The notes below the pieces were generated by a model. It was not told where the DNA came from, did not search any database, and saw only the letters and a program-made list of their open reading frames with translations. 64,000 nt of DNA from Metapseudomonas otitidis (GTDB taxonomy: Bacteria; Pseudomonadota; Gammaproteobacteria; Pseudomonadales; Pseudomonadaceae), in the NCBI RefSeq assembly GCF_900111835.1, contig NZ_FOJP01000006.1, positions 62,001 through 126,000 of the forward strand, in the 5' to 3' direction. This document shows, in pieces, positions 54,935 through 62,499 of the stretch. Made by a program: the position numbers and the translations under genes. How positions within the stretch are numbered: position 1 is the stretch's first letter; every line of letters starts with the position of its first letter.

Positions 54935-55861
54935 TTACCTCGCGTTGCTGGCACCCACCGGGGATTCCGGCTGGAGCTTCAGGTAGACGTAGAACAGCAC
55001 CAGGGTGATCAGCACCAGCAACGCGGCGGCGGCACTGGCCAGGCCCCAGTTCAGGAACGACTGCACCTGCTGGATGATGAATTCCGGGAGCATCATGTTC
55101 TGCGCACCGCCGAGCAGGGCCGGGGTGACGTAGTAGCCCAGGGACATGACGAAGACCATCAGGCCGCCGGAGAACAGGCCGGGACGGCACAGCGGCAGGA
55201 ACACCCGGAAGAAGTTGGTCCAGGGGCTGGCGCCACAGACCGAGCCGGCCTGCAGGATCATCGGGTCGATGGCCTGCATGGTGGCCTGCAGGGGCAGGAC
55301 GATGAACGGGATCATGATGTAGGTCATGCCGATCACCACGCCGGTCAGGTTGTGCACCATCTCCAGCGGCTGGTCGATCACGCCCAGGGCCATCAGCACC
55401 TTGTTGATCACCCCGGAGGCCTGCAGCAGCACCAGCCAGGAGTAGGTGCGGGCCAGCAGGCTGGTCCACATCGACAGCAGCACGATGTTCAGCATCCAAC
55501 GGCCCCAGCCGCGTGGCACCAGGGTGATGGCCCAGGCCAGGGGGAAGCCCAGCAGCAGGCTGAACAGGGTCACCAGGCCCGCCACCGAGAAGGTGTTGAT
55601 CAGCACCCGGGAGTAGGCCGAGTTGGCGAACAGCTGGGCGTAGTTGCCGAGGCCGGGCTCCGGCTCCAGCACGCCGCGCAGCAGCAGGCCGATCAGCGGG
55701 GCGAGGAAGAACAGGCCGAGGAACAACAGGGCCGGGCCGAGGTTGCCGAAGCCCTTCCAGCGTTGTGCGAGGCTCGGGCCTTGGTGGGCGGCCGCGCCAC
55801 CGGTAGCGCGGGCTGCGCTACCGGTGGCGGGCTGACGGGGCATGCTCGCCGTCATTTTCAT
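54935..55861 (-). CDS. ABC transporter permease, PotB-like
   Basis: The start at 55861 (MKMTASMPRQ) is chosen because its ATG overlaps the stop of the binding-protein gene (ATGA); a longer in-frame ATG at 55882 lies inside that gene. The 308-residue protein has about six helices (LFLGLFFLAPLIGLLLRGVL first) and an EAA loop around LQAGSVCGASPWTNFFRVFL. It is coupled to the binding protein. Confidence 0.9.
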   Translation of the reverse strand: MKMTASMPRQPATGSAARATGGAAAHQGPSLAQRWKGFGNLGPALLFLGLFFLAPLIGLLLRGVLEPEPGLGNYAQLFANSAYSRVLINTFSVAGLVTLFSLLLGFPLAWAITLVPRGWGRWMLNIVLLSMWTSLLARTYSWLVLLQASGVINKVLMALGVIDQPLEMVHNLTGVVIGMTYIMIPFIVLPLQATMQAIDPMILQAGSVCGASPWTNFFRVFLPLCRPGLFSGGLMVFVMSLGYYVTPALLGGAQNMMLPEFIIQQVQSFLNWGLASAAAALLVLITLVLFYVYLKLQPESPVGASNAR

Positions 55862-56883
55862 TTGACCAGCCATTCGTTCCACCGTGTGGCGATGGCCGGA
55901 CCGTTCTTGGCCCAGTAGGCGAAGTCCAGGGTGACCTGTTCGCTGGCGTAGGCGGTCGGCAGGTTGGGGGCCAGTACGGAGTCGAGGCGCTGGACGCTGT
56001 CGACGTTGACCGGGGCGTAGGCGGTGAGGTTGGAGAAGTCGGCCTGGCCCTTGGCGCTGCTGGCGTTGGCCAGGAACTTCATGGCCGCGTCCTTGTTCTT
56101 GGCGCCCTTGGGGATGACCAGGAAATCGGCCATGACCAGGTTCTGCTTCCAGCTCACGCCCACCGGGGCGCCGTCTTCCTGGAGGGCGTAGATGCGGCCG
56201 TTCCAGAACTGGCCGAGGGTGGCTTCACCGGAGGCCAGCAGTTGCTGGGACTGGGCGCCGCCGCCCCACCAGACGATGTCCTTCTTGATGGTGTCGAGCT
56301 TCTTGAAGGCGCGGTCCAGGTCCAGCGGGTAGAGCTTGTCGGCGGGCACGCCGTCGGCCAGCAGGGCCAGTTCGAGCACGCCGGGGCTCGGCCATTTGTA
56401 GAGGGCGCGCTTGCCGGGGTAGGTCTTGGTGTCGAACAGGGCGCTCCAGTCCACCGGCTTGTTGGCGCCGAGCTTGCCCTCGTTGTAGCCGAGCACGAAG
56501 GAGAAGAAGAAGGAGCCGACGCCGTGGTCGGAGACGAAGCGGGGGTCGATCTTGTCGCGTTGGATCTGGGTGAAGTCCAGGGGCTCCAGCAGGCCTTCGG
56601 CGGCAGCACGCAGGGCGAAGTCGGCTTCCACGTCGACCACGTCCCACTGGACGTTGCCGCTCTCGACCATGGCTTTCAGCTTGCCGTAGTCGGTGGGGCC
56701 GTCCTGCACGACGGTGATGCCGCTGGCCTTGCTGAACGGGTCGGCCCAGGCCTGCTTCTGCGCATCCTGGGTGGTACCGCCCCAGCTGACGAAGTTCACG
56801 CTCTCGGCCGCCATGGCCAGGGTGCTGGCGGTTCCCAGCAGGCCGGCGATCAGTGCGGCAGATACACCTTTTTTCAACACCAT
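55858..56883 (-). CDS. Polyamine/betaine-type ABC substrate-binding protein, first copy
   Basis: A 341-residue PotD-like protein starting MVLKKGVSAALIAGLLGTAS, with a signal peptide cleaved near AMAAESVN. Core segments are FVSWGGTTQDAQKQAWADPF, VVDVEADFALRAAAEGLLEP and LYKWPSPGVLELALLADGVP. It is the first gene of the transporter operon, preceded by the GntR-type palindrome at 57037. It is about the same length as the paralogue at 51642 and far more similar to it than to any other binding protein here, pointing to a local duplication. Confidence 0.9.
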   Translation of the reverse strand: MVLKKGVSAALIAGLLGTASTLAMAAESVNFVSWGGTTQDAQKQAWADPFSKASGITVVQDGPTDYGKLKAMVESGNVQWDVVDVEADFALRAAAEGLLEPLDFTQIQRDKIDPRFVSDHGVGSFFFSFVLGYNEGKLGANKPVDWSALFDTKTYPGKRALYKWPSPGVLELALLADGVPADKLYPLDLDRAFKKLDTIKKDIVWWGGGAQSQQLLASGEATLGQFWNGRIYALQEDGAPVGVSWKQNLVMADFLVIPKGAKNKDAAMKFLANASSAKGQADFSNLTAYAPVNVDSVQRLDSVLAPNLPTAYASEQVTLDFAYWAKNGPAIATRWNEWLVK

Positions 56884-57036
56884 TGTGACGCCCTCATTTG
56901 TTGTGTTTGTGAGCGGGCTGCTACGCCCGCTTTTCGGGAGCAGTGGGGTCCATCGGAGCCTGTGTGGCGACCGTGCCAGGGGCCTGTTTTCACGCTGTCC
57001 GTGACGGGCTCGCCTGGCTGAAACTGTTCGGTCTAC

Positions 57037-57059
57037 GGAATATCATATTATGGTATTCC
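57037..57059. promoter_or_regulatory. GntR-type operator upstream of the transporter operon
   Basis: GGAATATCAT-ATT-ATGGTATTCC is an inverted repeat with 9 of 10 paired positions. Its right arm extended by one base, ATGGTATTCCA, matches the TGGTATACCA core at 58299 in all but one base. It lies about 155 bp upstream of the binding-protein start and within the ribB downstream gap. Confidence 0.65.
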
Positions 57060-57156
57060 AAACTTTGTGCAAGCACTTTGCCGTGCCGGTCGTCCTGCTG
57101 CAGCGCGATTCCCGAGGGGGCCGGCGGGCCACGGGATGCGCGGCCCGCTGCCGCCT

Positions 57157-58266
57157 TCAGCCGGTGAAGGGAATGCTTTCCACCACCTCCAGGTCGTAGC
57201 CGGTCAGGCCGGCGTATTTCAACGGTGGGCCGAGGTGGCGCAGCTTGCCCACGCCCAGGTCCTGGAGGATCTGGGCGCCGGTGCCCACCTCGGAGTAGAT
57301 GCGTGATTGCGAGCGGGTGTACTGGCGCGGTGGCAGGGTGAGCTGCGGCACGCGCTCCAGCAGCGCCTGGGAGGACTCGTGGTTGGCCAGCACCACCACC
57401 ACGCCGTGGCCTTCCTCGGCGACGCGCTGCAGGGCGGCCCAGAGGGTCCAGTTGGCCGGGCCGTGGTACTCGGCGCCGACCAGGTCGCGCAGCGGGTCGA
57501 TGACGTGGACGCGGGCCAGGGTGGGGTGGTTGCGGTCGATCTCGCCCATCACCATGGCCATGTGCACGCCGCCTTCGATGCGGTCCTCGTAGGTGAACAG
57601 GCGGAAGGTGCCGTGCACGGTGGGCAGCTCGCGCTCGCCGATGCGCACCACGGTGTGCTCGTGGCTGAGGCGGTAGTGGATGAGGTCGGCGATGGTGCCG
57701 ATCTTGATGCCGTGCTTCTCGGCGAAGCGCTCCAGGTCCGGGCGACGGGCCATGCTGCCGTCGTCGTTCATCACTTCGACGATCACCGAGGCTGGGCTGA
57801 AGCCGGCCAGGCGCGCCAGGTCGCAGCCGGCCTCGGTGTGGCCGGCACGGGTCAGCACGCCGCCTTCGCGGGCGCGCAGGGGGAAGATGTGGCCGGGCTG
57901 CACCAGGTCTTCCGGCACGGCGTCCGCCGCCACGGCAGCGGCCACGGTGCGGGCGCGGTCGGCGGCGGAGATGCCGGTGGTGACGCCGGTGGCGGCTTCG
58001 ATGGAGACGGTGAAGGCGGTGCTGAAGGCGCTGCCGTTGCTCGGCACCATCTGCTCCAGGCCGAGGCGCTGGCAGTGCTCGTCGGTCAGGGTCAGGCAGA
58101 TCAGGCCACGGGCCTCCCGGGCCATGAAGTTGATGGCCTCGGGGGTGCAGCGTTCGGCGGCCAGCAGCAGGTCGCCTTCGTTCTCGCGGTCTTCGTCATC
58201 CACCAGCAGCACCATCTTGCCCTGGCGGTAATCGGCGATGAGTTCTTCGATGGGGTGGAAGGCCAT
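57157..58266 (-). CDS. ribB: 3,4-dihydroxy-2-butanone 4-phosphate synthase with degenerate GCH II half
   Basis: A 369-residue protein starting [20 protein letters not shown]. The RibB domain (1-200) is intact: [11 protein letters not shown], the sugar-phosphate segment [20 protein letters not shown] and [13 protein letters not shown]. The C-terminal half (205-369) aligns with GTP cyclohydrolase II but lacks the three Zn-binding Cys: where they are expected it reads [18 protein letters not shown]. So only the ribulose-5-phosphate step of riboflavin synthesis is supported. Such RibBX proteins are common in Pseudomonas. Here it lies next to a flavin reductase locus, so it probably boosts FMN supply. 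Confidence 0.88.
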   Translation of the reverse strand: MAFHPIEELIADYRQGKMVLLVDDEDRENEGDLLLAAERCTPEAINFMAREARGLICLTLTDEHCQRLGLEQMVPSNGSAFSTAFTVSIEAATGVTTGISAADRARTVAAAVAADAVPEDLVQPGHIFPLRAREGGVLTRAGHTEAGCDLARLAGFSPASVIVEVMNDDGSMARRPDLERFAEKHGIKIGTIADLIHYRLSHEHTVVRIGERELPTVHGTFRLFTYEDRIEGGVHMAMVMGEIDRNHPTLARVHVIDPLRDLVGAEYHGPANWTLWAALQRVAEEGHGVVVVLANHESSQALLERVPQLTLPPRQYTRSQSRIYSEVGTGAQILQDLGVGKLRHLGPPLKYAGLTGYDLEVVESIPFTG

Positions 58267-58298
58267 GGGCTTCTCTCTGTGGGGTGTAAGACGTAATG

Positions 58299-58308
58299 TG
58301 GTATACCA
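58299..58308. promoter_or_regulatory. GntR-type operator between ribB and the DUF1330 gene
   Basis: TGGTATACCA is a perfect 10-bp palindrome in the 69-bp divergent promoter region (58267-58335). It matches the FadR-family form (TGGTNNNACCA-like) and resembles the site at 57050, consistent with one GntR regulator controlling both. Confidence 0.7.
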
Positions 58309-58335
58309 TAATACGAATTAACGCGAGAGGTCACC

Positions 58336-58629
58336 ATGAAGGCTTACTGGATTGCTCATGTAGACGTAGAGGACGCCGATCAATACAGCCAGTACACCCA
58401 GCGCGCGCCGGCGGCGTTCGCCCGCTACGGGGCGCGCTTCCTGGCACGGGGCGGGCGCAGCGAGGCGCTGGAAGGGCGTGACACCCCGCAGCGCAGCGTG
58501 GTGATCGAGTTCGACTCCTACGAGCAGGCATTGGCCTGCTACCACTCGCCGGAATACCAGGAGGCCCGCCGCCACCGCGAAGGCGTGGCACGGGCCGAGG
58601 TGATCATCGTCGAGGGCATGGCGCCCTGA
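58336..58629 (+). CDS. DUF1330 (YciI-like dimeric barrel) protein
   Basis: A 97-residue protein starting MKAYWIAHVDVEDADQYSQY, with GAGAGG just upstream. The alpha/beta dimeric barrel pattern is clear: YWIAHVDVEDADQYSQY, RYGARFLARGGRSEALEG and ECYHSPEYQEAR-like (LACYHSPEYQEARRHREG). The family is small ligand-binding or isomerase-like; no reaction is proven. It is divergent from ribB across the TGGTATACCA operator, so it is likely induced with the pathway. Confidence 0.82.
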   Translation: MKAYWIAHVDVEDADQYSQYTQRAPAAFARYGARFLARGGRSEALEGRDTPQRSVVIEFDSYEQALACYHSPEYQEARRHREGVARAEVIIVEGMAP

Positions 58630-58683
58630 GCCGGGCGGCTTGCGTTCCGCACGCGCCCCTGAGGGGCGACGCGGTGATGGCGG

Positions 58684-59247
58684 CTAGCGGATGAAGTGCA
58701 CCTTGCCGCTGTCGTCGTTGCCCATGTAGATGCCGTAGACCCCCGCCTGGCGTTCCTCGATATAGCGTTCGAGGATCTGCCGGATGGCGGGGTAGTAGAT
58801 GGCGTCCCAGGGAATCTCGTCGGGGGCGAAGAAGCGGCAGTCCTGGGTTTCCGGGCCGTACTGGCCGGTGTCTTCCAGGACGATGGCGCGGAAGATGATG
58901 TAGACCTCGCTGATGCGCGGCACGCTGAAGATGGAGTAGGGCGAAAGGATCTCGGCGCGCACGCCGCTCTCTTCCCATACCTCGCGCAGGGCCGCCTGCT
59001 CGGTGGTCTCGTTGCCTTCCATGAAGCCCGCCGGCAGGGTCCAGGTGCCCGGACGCGGCGGGATGGCGCGCTGGCAGAGCAGGTACTTGCCGTCCCGCTC
59101 GATGATGCAGCCGGCGATGATCTTCGGGTTGACGTAGTGGATGTAGCCGCAGGCGCGGCACATCAGGCGTTCATGGGTGTCGCCCGCCGGCCGCTGGAGG
59201 CCGAGGTCCTGGCTGCCGCACTGGGCGCAGAAGTTCGGGCGACTCAT
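58684..59247 (-). CDS. Nudix hydrolase with N-terminal zinc ribbon
   Basis: A 187-residue protein starting MSRPNFCAQCGSQDLGLQRP, two bases after the GntR stop. The zinc ribbon is CAQC...CRAC (residues 7-32). The Nudix box GFMEGNETTEQAALREVWEE followed by SGV is complete. This zinc-ribbon subgroup hydrolyses nucleotide pyrophosphates such as FAD or NADH. Hydrolysis of FAD to FMN would suit the neighbouring flavin reductase, but this is an inference. Confidence 0.87.
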   Translation of the reverse strand: MSRPNFCAQCGSQDLGLQRPAGDTHERLMCRACGYIHYVNPKIIAGCIIERDGKYLLCQRAIPPRPGTWTLPAGFMEGNETTEQAALREVWEESGVRAEILSPYSIFSVPRISEVYIIFRAIVLEDTGQYGPETQDCRFFAPDEIPWDAIYYPAIRQILERYIEERQAGVYGIYMGNDDSGKVHFIR

Positions 59248-59249
59248 GT

Positions 59250-60002
59250 TCAGCGGCCTATGCGTGGCTCTTTGAGGGCGATGGGGGCGGTGATCTCGGG
59301 CAGGTCGCCGCTCTCGTCCTGCTTGCGCTTGAGGTACTCCAGCGCCACCTTCGCGGCCGCGCGGACGTGGTCCACCGAGGCCTGGTGGGCGGCCAGCGGG
59401 TCGCCGCTCTTGATGGCCTCGACGATGCGCTCCATCTCCTGGTTGCTGGCGCCGCGACGGTTCTCCTGGGACACCGAGGTGGCGCGCAGGTAGCTGATGC
59501 GGGCCTGCAGCTGGCGCAGCTGGGTGGCGGCGATGTGGTTGCCGGAGCCTTCCAGCAGCACGTCATAGAAGCCCTGGACGGAGTCGAGCACCTGTTGCAG
59601 CTCGCCGTCCTTGAGGGCCTTGCGGTTCTCTTCCAGGGCCTTTTCCAGCGCCTTGATGTCCTTAGCCTTGGCCCGCAGGGTGAACAGCTGGACGATCAGG
59701 CCTTCGAGCACGCAGCGCAGCTCGTAGATGTCGACGGCGTCTTCCAGGGTGATGATGGCCACGCGCGGGCCCTTGGCATCGGCGAATTCCACCAGCCCTT
59801 CGGATTCCAGGTGGCGCAGGGCCTCGCGCACCGAGGTACGGCTCACGCCCAGGCGGTCGCAGAGGTCGCGTTCCACGAGGCGGTCACCGGGCAGGAGCTG
59901 GAAGTTCATGATGGCGCTTCGCAGCTTGTCCAGCACGATTTCACGGAGCGTGACGGGGTTGCGATTGACCTTGAAGCTGTCGTCGAGTGGCAGGCGTTTC
60001 AT
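59250..60002 (-). CDS. GntR family regulator, FadR/FCD type
   Basis: A 250-residue protein starting MKRLPLDDSFKVNRNPVTLR. The winged helix is residues ~17-85 with GDRLVERDLCDRLGVSRTSV and REALRHLESEGLV. The FCD effector domain (95-230) is all helical and includes VYELRCVLEGLIVQLF-like (AVDIYELRCVLEGLIVQLFT) and metal-type His near NHIAATQL and VDHVRAAAKVAL. It should bind the TGGTATACCA-type sites at 57050 and 58299. It is in the operon with the catabolic enzymes it presumably controls. Confidence 0.9.
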   Translation of the reverse strand: MKRLPLDDSFKVNRNPVTLREIVLDKLRSAIMNFQLLPGDRLVERDLCDRLGVSRTSVREALRHLESEGLVEFADAKGPRVAIITLEDAVDIYELRCVLEGLIVQLFTLRAKAKDIKALEKALEENRKALKDGELQQVLDSVQGFYDVLLEGSGNHIAATQLRQLQARISYLRATSVSQENRRGASNQEMERIVEAIKSGDPLAAHQASVDHVRAAAKVALEYLKRKQDESGDLPEITAPIALKEPRIGR

Positions 60003-60067
60003 GGGGTCCGCTCTTTATGGGCTGTCCATGCGAAACGAGCACGATGCGCAGTGATCGTGCTCGTCAT

Positions 60068-60472
60068 CTAAACAGCCGGGGTTTGACTGGAGGCTTCGGC
60101 GTCGGCTTCGGCGAAGGCTTCCCGGGCGAGCCGGAAACTGTCCACGGCTGCGGGAACGCCGCAATAGATACCGACCTGAAGCAGGATTTCGCGTATTTGT
60201 TCACGACTCAGACCGTTGCGCAAGGCGCCCCGCACGTGCAGCTTGAGCTCGTGCGGCCGGTTCAGGGCCGAAATCATGGCCAAGTTTATCATGCTGCGTT
60301 CCTGGGGCGACAAACCCTCACGGCCCCAGACATGGCCCCAGCAGTACTCGGTGACCATCTCCTGCAGCGGGCGTGTGAAGTCGTCGGCGTTCTCGATGGA
60401 GCGCTTCACGTAGGCCTCGCCCAGCACGCGGGTGCGGATCTCCAGGCCCTTCTCGTATTTCTCGTTGCTCAT
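60068..60472 (-). CDS. Carboxymuconolactone decarboxylase family protein (PcaC-like)
   Basis: A 134-residue protein starting MSNEKYEKGLEIRTRVLGEA. The PcaC-type pattern is clear: CWGHVWGREGLSPQERSMIN, LAMISALNRPHELKLHVRGA and GIYCGVPAAVDSFRLA. It lacks the CxxC of AhpD peroxidases, so it is a decarboxylase-like or hydrolase-like member. The role in this pathway is unknown; it may act on a ring-opened lactone or acid. Confidence 0.85.
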   Translation of the reverse strand: MSNEKYEKGLEIRTRVLGEAYVKRSIENADDFTRPLQEMVTEYCWGHVWGREGLSPQERSMINLAMISALNRPHELKLHVRGALRNGLSREQIREILLQVGIYCGVPAAVDSFRLAREAFAEADAEASSQTPAV

Positions 60473-60491
60473 GCGTCCAGCTCCCGGCGGC

Positions 60492-61949
60492 TCACAGGCC
60501 GCCCATGAGGGTGTATTTGATTTCCAGGTAGTCCTCGATGCCGTAGTGCGAGCCTTCGCGGCCCAGGCCCGAGGCCTTGATGCCGCCGAACGGCGCGACT
60601 TCGGTGGAGATCAGCCCTTCGTTGATGCCGACCATCCCGTACTCCAGCGCCTCGCTCATGCGCCAGGCGCGGCCCAGGTCGCGGGTGTAGCAGTAGGCCG
60701 CGAGGCCGAACTCGGTGTCATTGGCCAGGCGCACGGCCTTGGCTTCGTCATGGAAACGGAACACCGCCGCCAGCGGGCCGAAGGTTTCCTCGCGGGCCAC
60801 CTTCATGCCGGTGTTGACCTCGGCCAGCACCGTGGGCGGGTAGAAGCCGTGGCCCAGCGGGTGGCGCTCGCCGCCACAGAGCAGGCGGGCGCCCTGGGCG
60901 AGGGCGTCGCGCACGTGGTCTTCCACCTTGGCCACGGCGCGCTCGTTGATCAGCGGGCCCTGGGTGACGCCCTCGTCGAAGCCGCTGCCGACCTTCAGTT
61001 GCGCCACGCGCTCGGCCAGGCGGGCGACGAAGGCATCGTGGATGCCGTCCTGCACCAGGAAGCGGTTGACGCACACGCAGGTCTGCCCGGCGTTGCGGAA
61101 CTTGGCCACCAGGGCGCCTTCCACGGCGCGCTCCAGGTCGGCGTCGTCGAAGACGATGAAGGGCGCATTGCCGCCCAGCTCCAGGGACACCTTCTTCAGG
61201 GTCGGCGCGCACTGGGCCATCAGCAGCTTGCCGATGGCGGTGGAGCCGGTGAAGGAGAGCTTGCGCACGGCCGGGCTGGCGGTCAGCTCGCCGCCGATGG
61301 CCACGGCGTCGCCGGTGATGACGTTGAACACCCCGGCCGGGATGCCCGCCTGCTCGGCCAGGGCCGCCAGGGCCAGGGCGGAGAAGGGCGTCTCCGGTGC
61401 CGGCTTGACGATGCACGGGCAGCCGGCGGCCAGGGCCGGGCCGGCCTTGCGGGTGATCATCGCGGCGGGGAAGTTCCACGGGGTGATGGCGGCGACCACG
61501 CCGATGGGCTCCTTGGTCACCACGATGCGTGCATCGCCCTTGTGGCTGGGGATGGTGTCGCCGTAGATGCGCTTGGCCTCCTCGGCGAACCATTCGATGA
61601 AGCTGGCGGCGTAGACGATCTCGCCGCGCGCCTCGGCCAGGGGCTTGCCCTGTTCCAGGGTGAGGATCTGCGCCAGGGTCTCGGTGTGCTCGATCATCAG
61701 CGCATGCCAACGCTTCAGGCGTGCACTGCGCTCCTTGGCGGTCAGTGCGCGCCAGGCCGGCCAGGCGCGTTCGGCGGCCGCGATGGCCTGCCGGGCCTCT
61801 GCGGCGCCGAGGTTCGGCACCTGGCCGATGCAGGCACCGGTGGCGGGGTTGAAGATGTCCTGTCGCGCGCCGTCGGCGGCGTCCAGCCACTGGCCGTCGA
61901 TGTAGGCCTGCTGGCGGAAGAGGGGGGAAGCGGTCGGGTTCATGCCCAC
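60492..61949 (-). CDS. NAD(P)-dependent aldehyde dehydrogenase, succinate-semialdehyde type
   Basis: A 485-residue ALDH starting MGMNPTASPLFRQQAYIDGQ, with GGAG 7 bases upstream. Catalytic residues are in SLELGGNAPFIVFDDADLER (Glu) and FRNAGQTCVCVNRF (Cys). The overall pattern, with the QQAYIDGQWLDAADGARQDI N-terminus, is that of GabD/SSADH. In tgn-type pathways a SSADH makes the last step to succinate. An intrinsic terminator separates it from the flavin reductase, so it may be expressed at a different level. Confidence 0.88.
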   Translation of the reverse strand: MGMNPTASPLFRQQAYIDGQWLDAADGARQDIFNPATGACIGQVPNLGAAEARQAIAAAERAWPAWRALTAKERSARLKRWHALMIEHTETLAQILTLEQGKPLAEARGEIVYAASFIEWFAEEAKRIYGDTIPSHKGDARIVVTKEPIGVVAAITPWNFPAAMITRKAGPALAAGCPCIVKPAPETPFSALALAALAEQAGIPAGVFNVITGDAVAIGGELTASPAVRKLSFTGSTAIGKLLMAQCAPTLKKVSLELGGNAPFIVFDDADLERAVEGALVAKFRNAGQTCVCVNRFLVQDGIHDAFVARLAERVAQLKVGSGFDEGVTQGPLINERAVAKVEDHVRDALAQGARLLCGGERHPLGHGFYPPTVLAEVNTGMKVAREETFGPLAAVFRFHDEAKAVRLANDTEFGLAAYCYTRDLGRAWRMSEALEYGMVGINEGLISTEVAPFGGIKASGLGREGSHYGIEDYLEIKYTLMGGL

Positions 61950-61950
61950 T

Positions 61951-61991
61951 CCAGAAAGAAAAAAGAGGCCGTGGGGTGACAGATCACGGCC
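61951..61991 (-). terminator. Internal intrinsic terminator between flavin reductase and SSADH genes
   Basis: On the minus strand GGCCGTG and CACGGCC (7-bp arms, 11-nt loop) are followed by CTCTTTTTTCTTTCTGG. It is only 13 bp after the reductase stop, and the T-run abuts the SSADH ribosome site. It should reduce readthrough into the SSADH/GntR genes. Confidence 0.7.
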
Positions 61992-62003
61992 CCATAAAGG
62001 GGA

Positions 62004-62489
62004 TCAGGCGAGGGGCGGCACCGCACCCAGCTTGCCCTTGTGATAGAGCATCGGGATGACCGGCTCCTCGGGCAGGATCAGGTTCTTCACCGCGCCGACG
62101 ATGATGGCGTGGTCGCCACCGTCGTACTCGCGCCACAGCTCGCACTCGATGATCGCCGTGGCCTTGGCCAGCAGCGGGTTGCCCAGCTCGCTCAGGTGCC
62201 AGTCGATGCCCTTGGCCTTGTCCTTGCCCTTGCCGGCGAAGGCATAGGCCTCGGTGGTCTGCTCGGCGGCCAGCAGGTGGATGGCGAAGCGCTTGCTGTC
62301 CCGCAGCACCGGGTAGGTGTCGGAGGCGTAGTTGGGGCAGAACAGCACCAGGGCCGGGTCGATCGACAGGGCGCTGAAGGCGCTGGCGGTGATGCCGACG
62401 ATCTGGCCGTCCGCGTCGAGGGTGGTGACCACGGTCACGCCCGACGGGAAGCGGCTCATCACGTCTTTGTAGATACCGGGTTCGATCAT
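62004..62489 (-). CDS. Flavin reductase (HpaC/TgnA-like)
   Basis: A 161-residue protein starting MIEPGIYKDVMSRFPSGVTV. It has the flavin_reduct fold: VVTTLDADGQIVGITASAFS and ALSIDPALVLFCPNYASDT. The C-terminal EPVIPMLYHKGKLGAVPPLA region is typical. It reduces FMN or FAD with NADH for a partner monooxygenase. No oxygenase is in the window, so its partner should be upstream of 63981. Confidence 0.88.
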   Translation of the reverse strand: MIEPGIYKDVMSRFPSGVTVVTTLDADGQIVGITASAFSALSIDPALVLFCPNYASDTYPVLRDSKRFAIHLLAAEQTTEAYAFAGKGKDKAKGIDWHLSELGNPLLAKATAIIECELWREYDGGDHAIIVGAVKNLILPEEPVIPMLYHKGKLGAVPPLA

Positions 62490-62499
62490 GGCGTGCCTC

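Noticed and set aside
57157-58266. Bifunctional RibBA
   Set aside because: The Cys residues needed for Zn in GTP cyclohydrolase II are absent.
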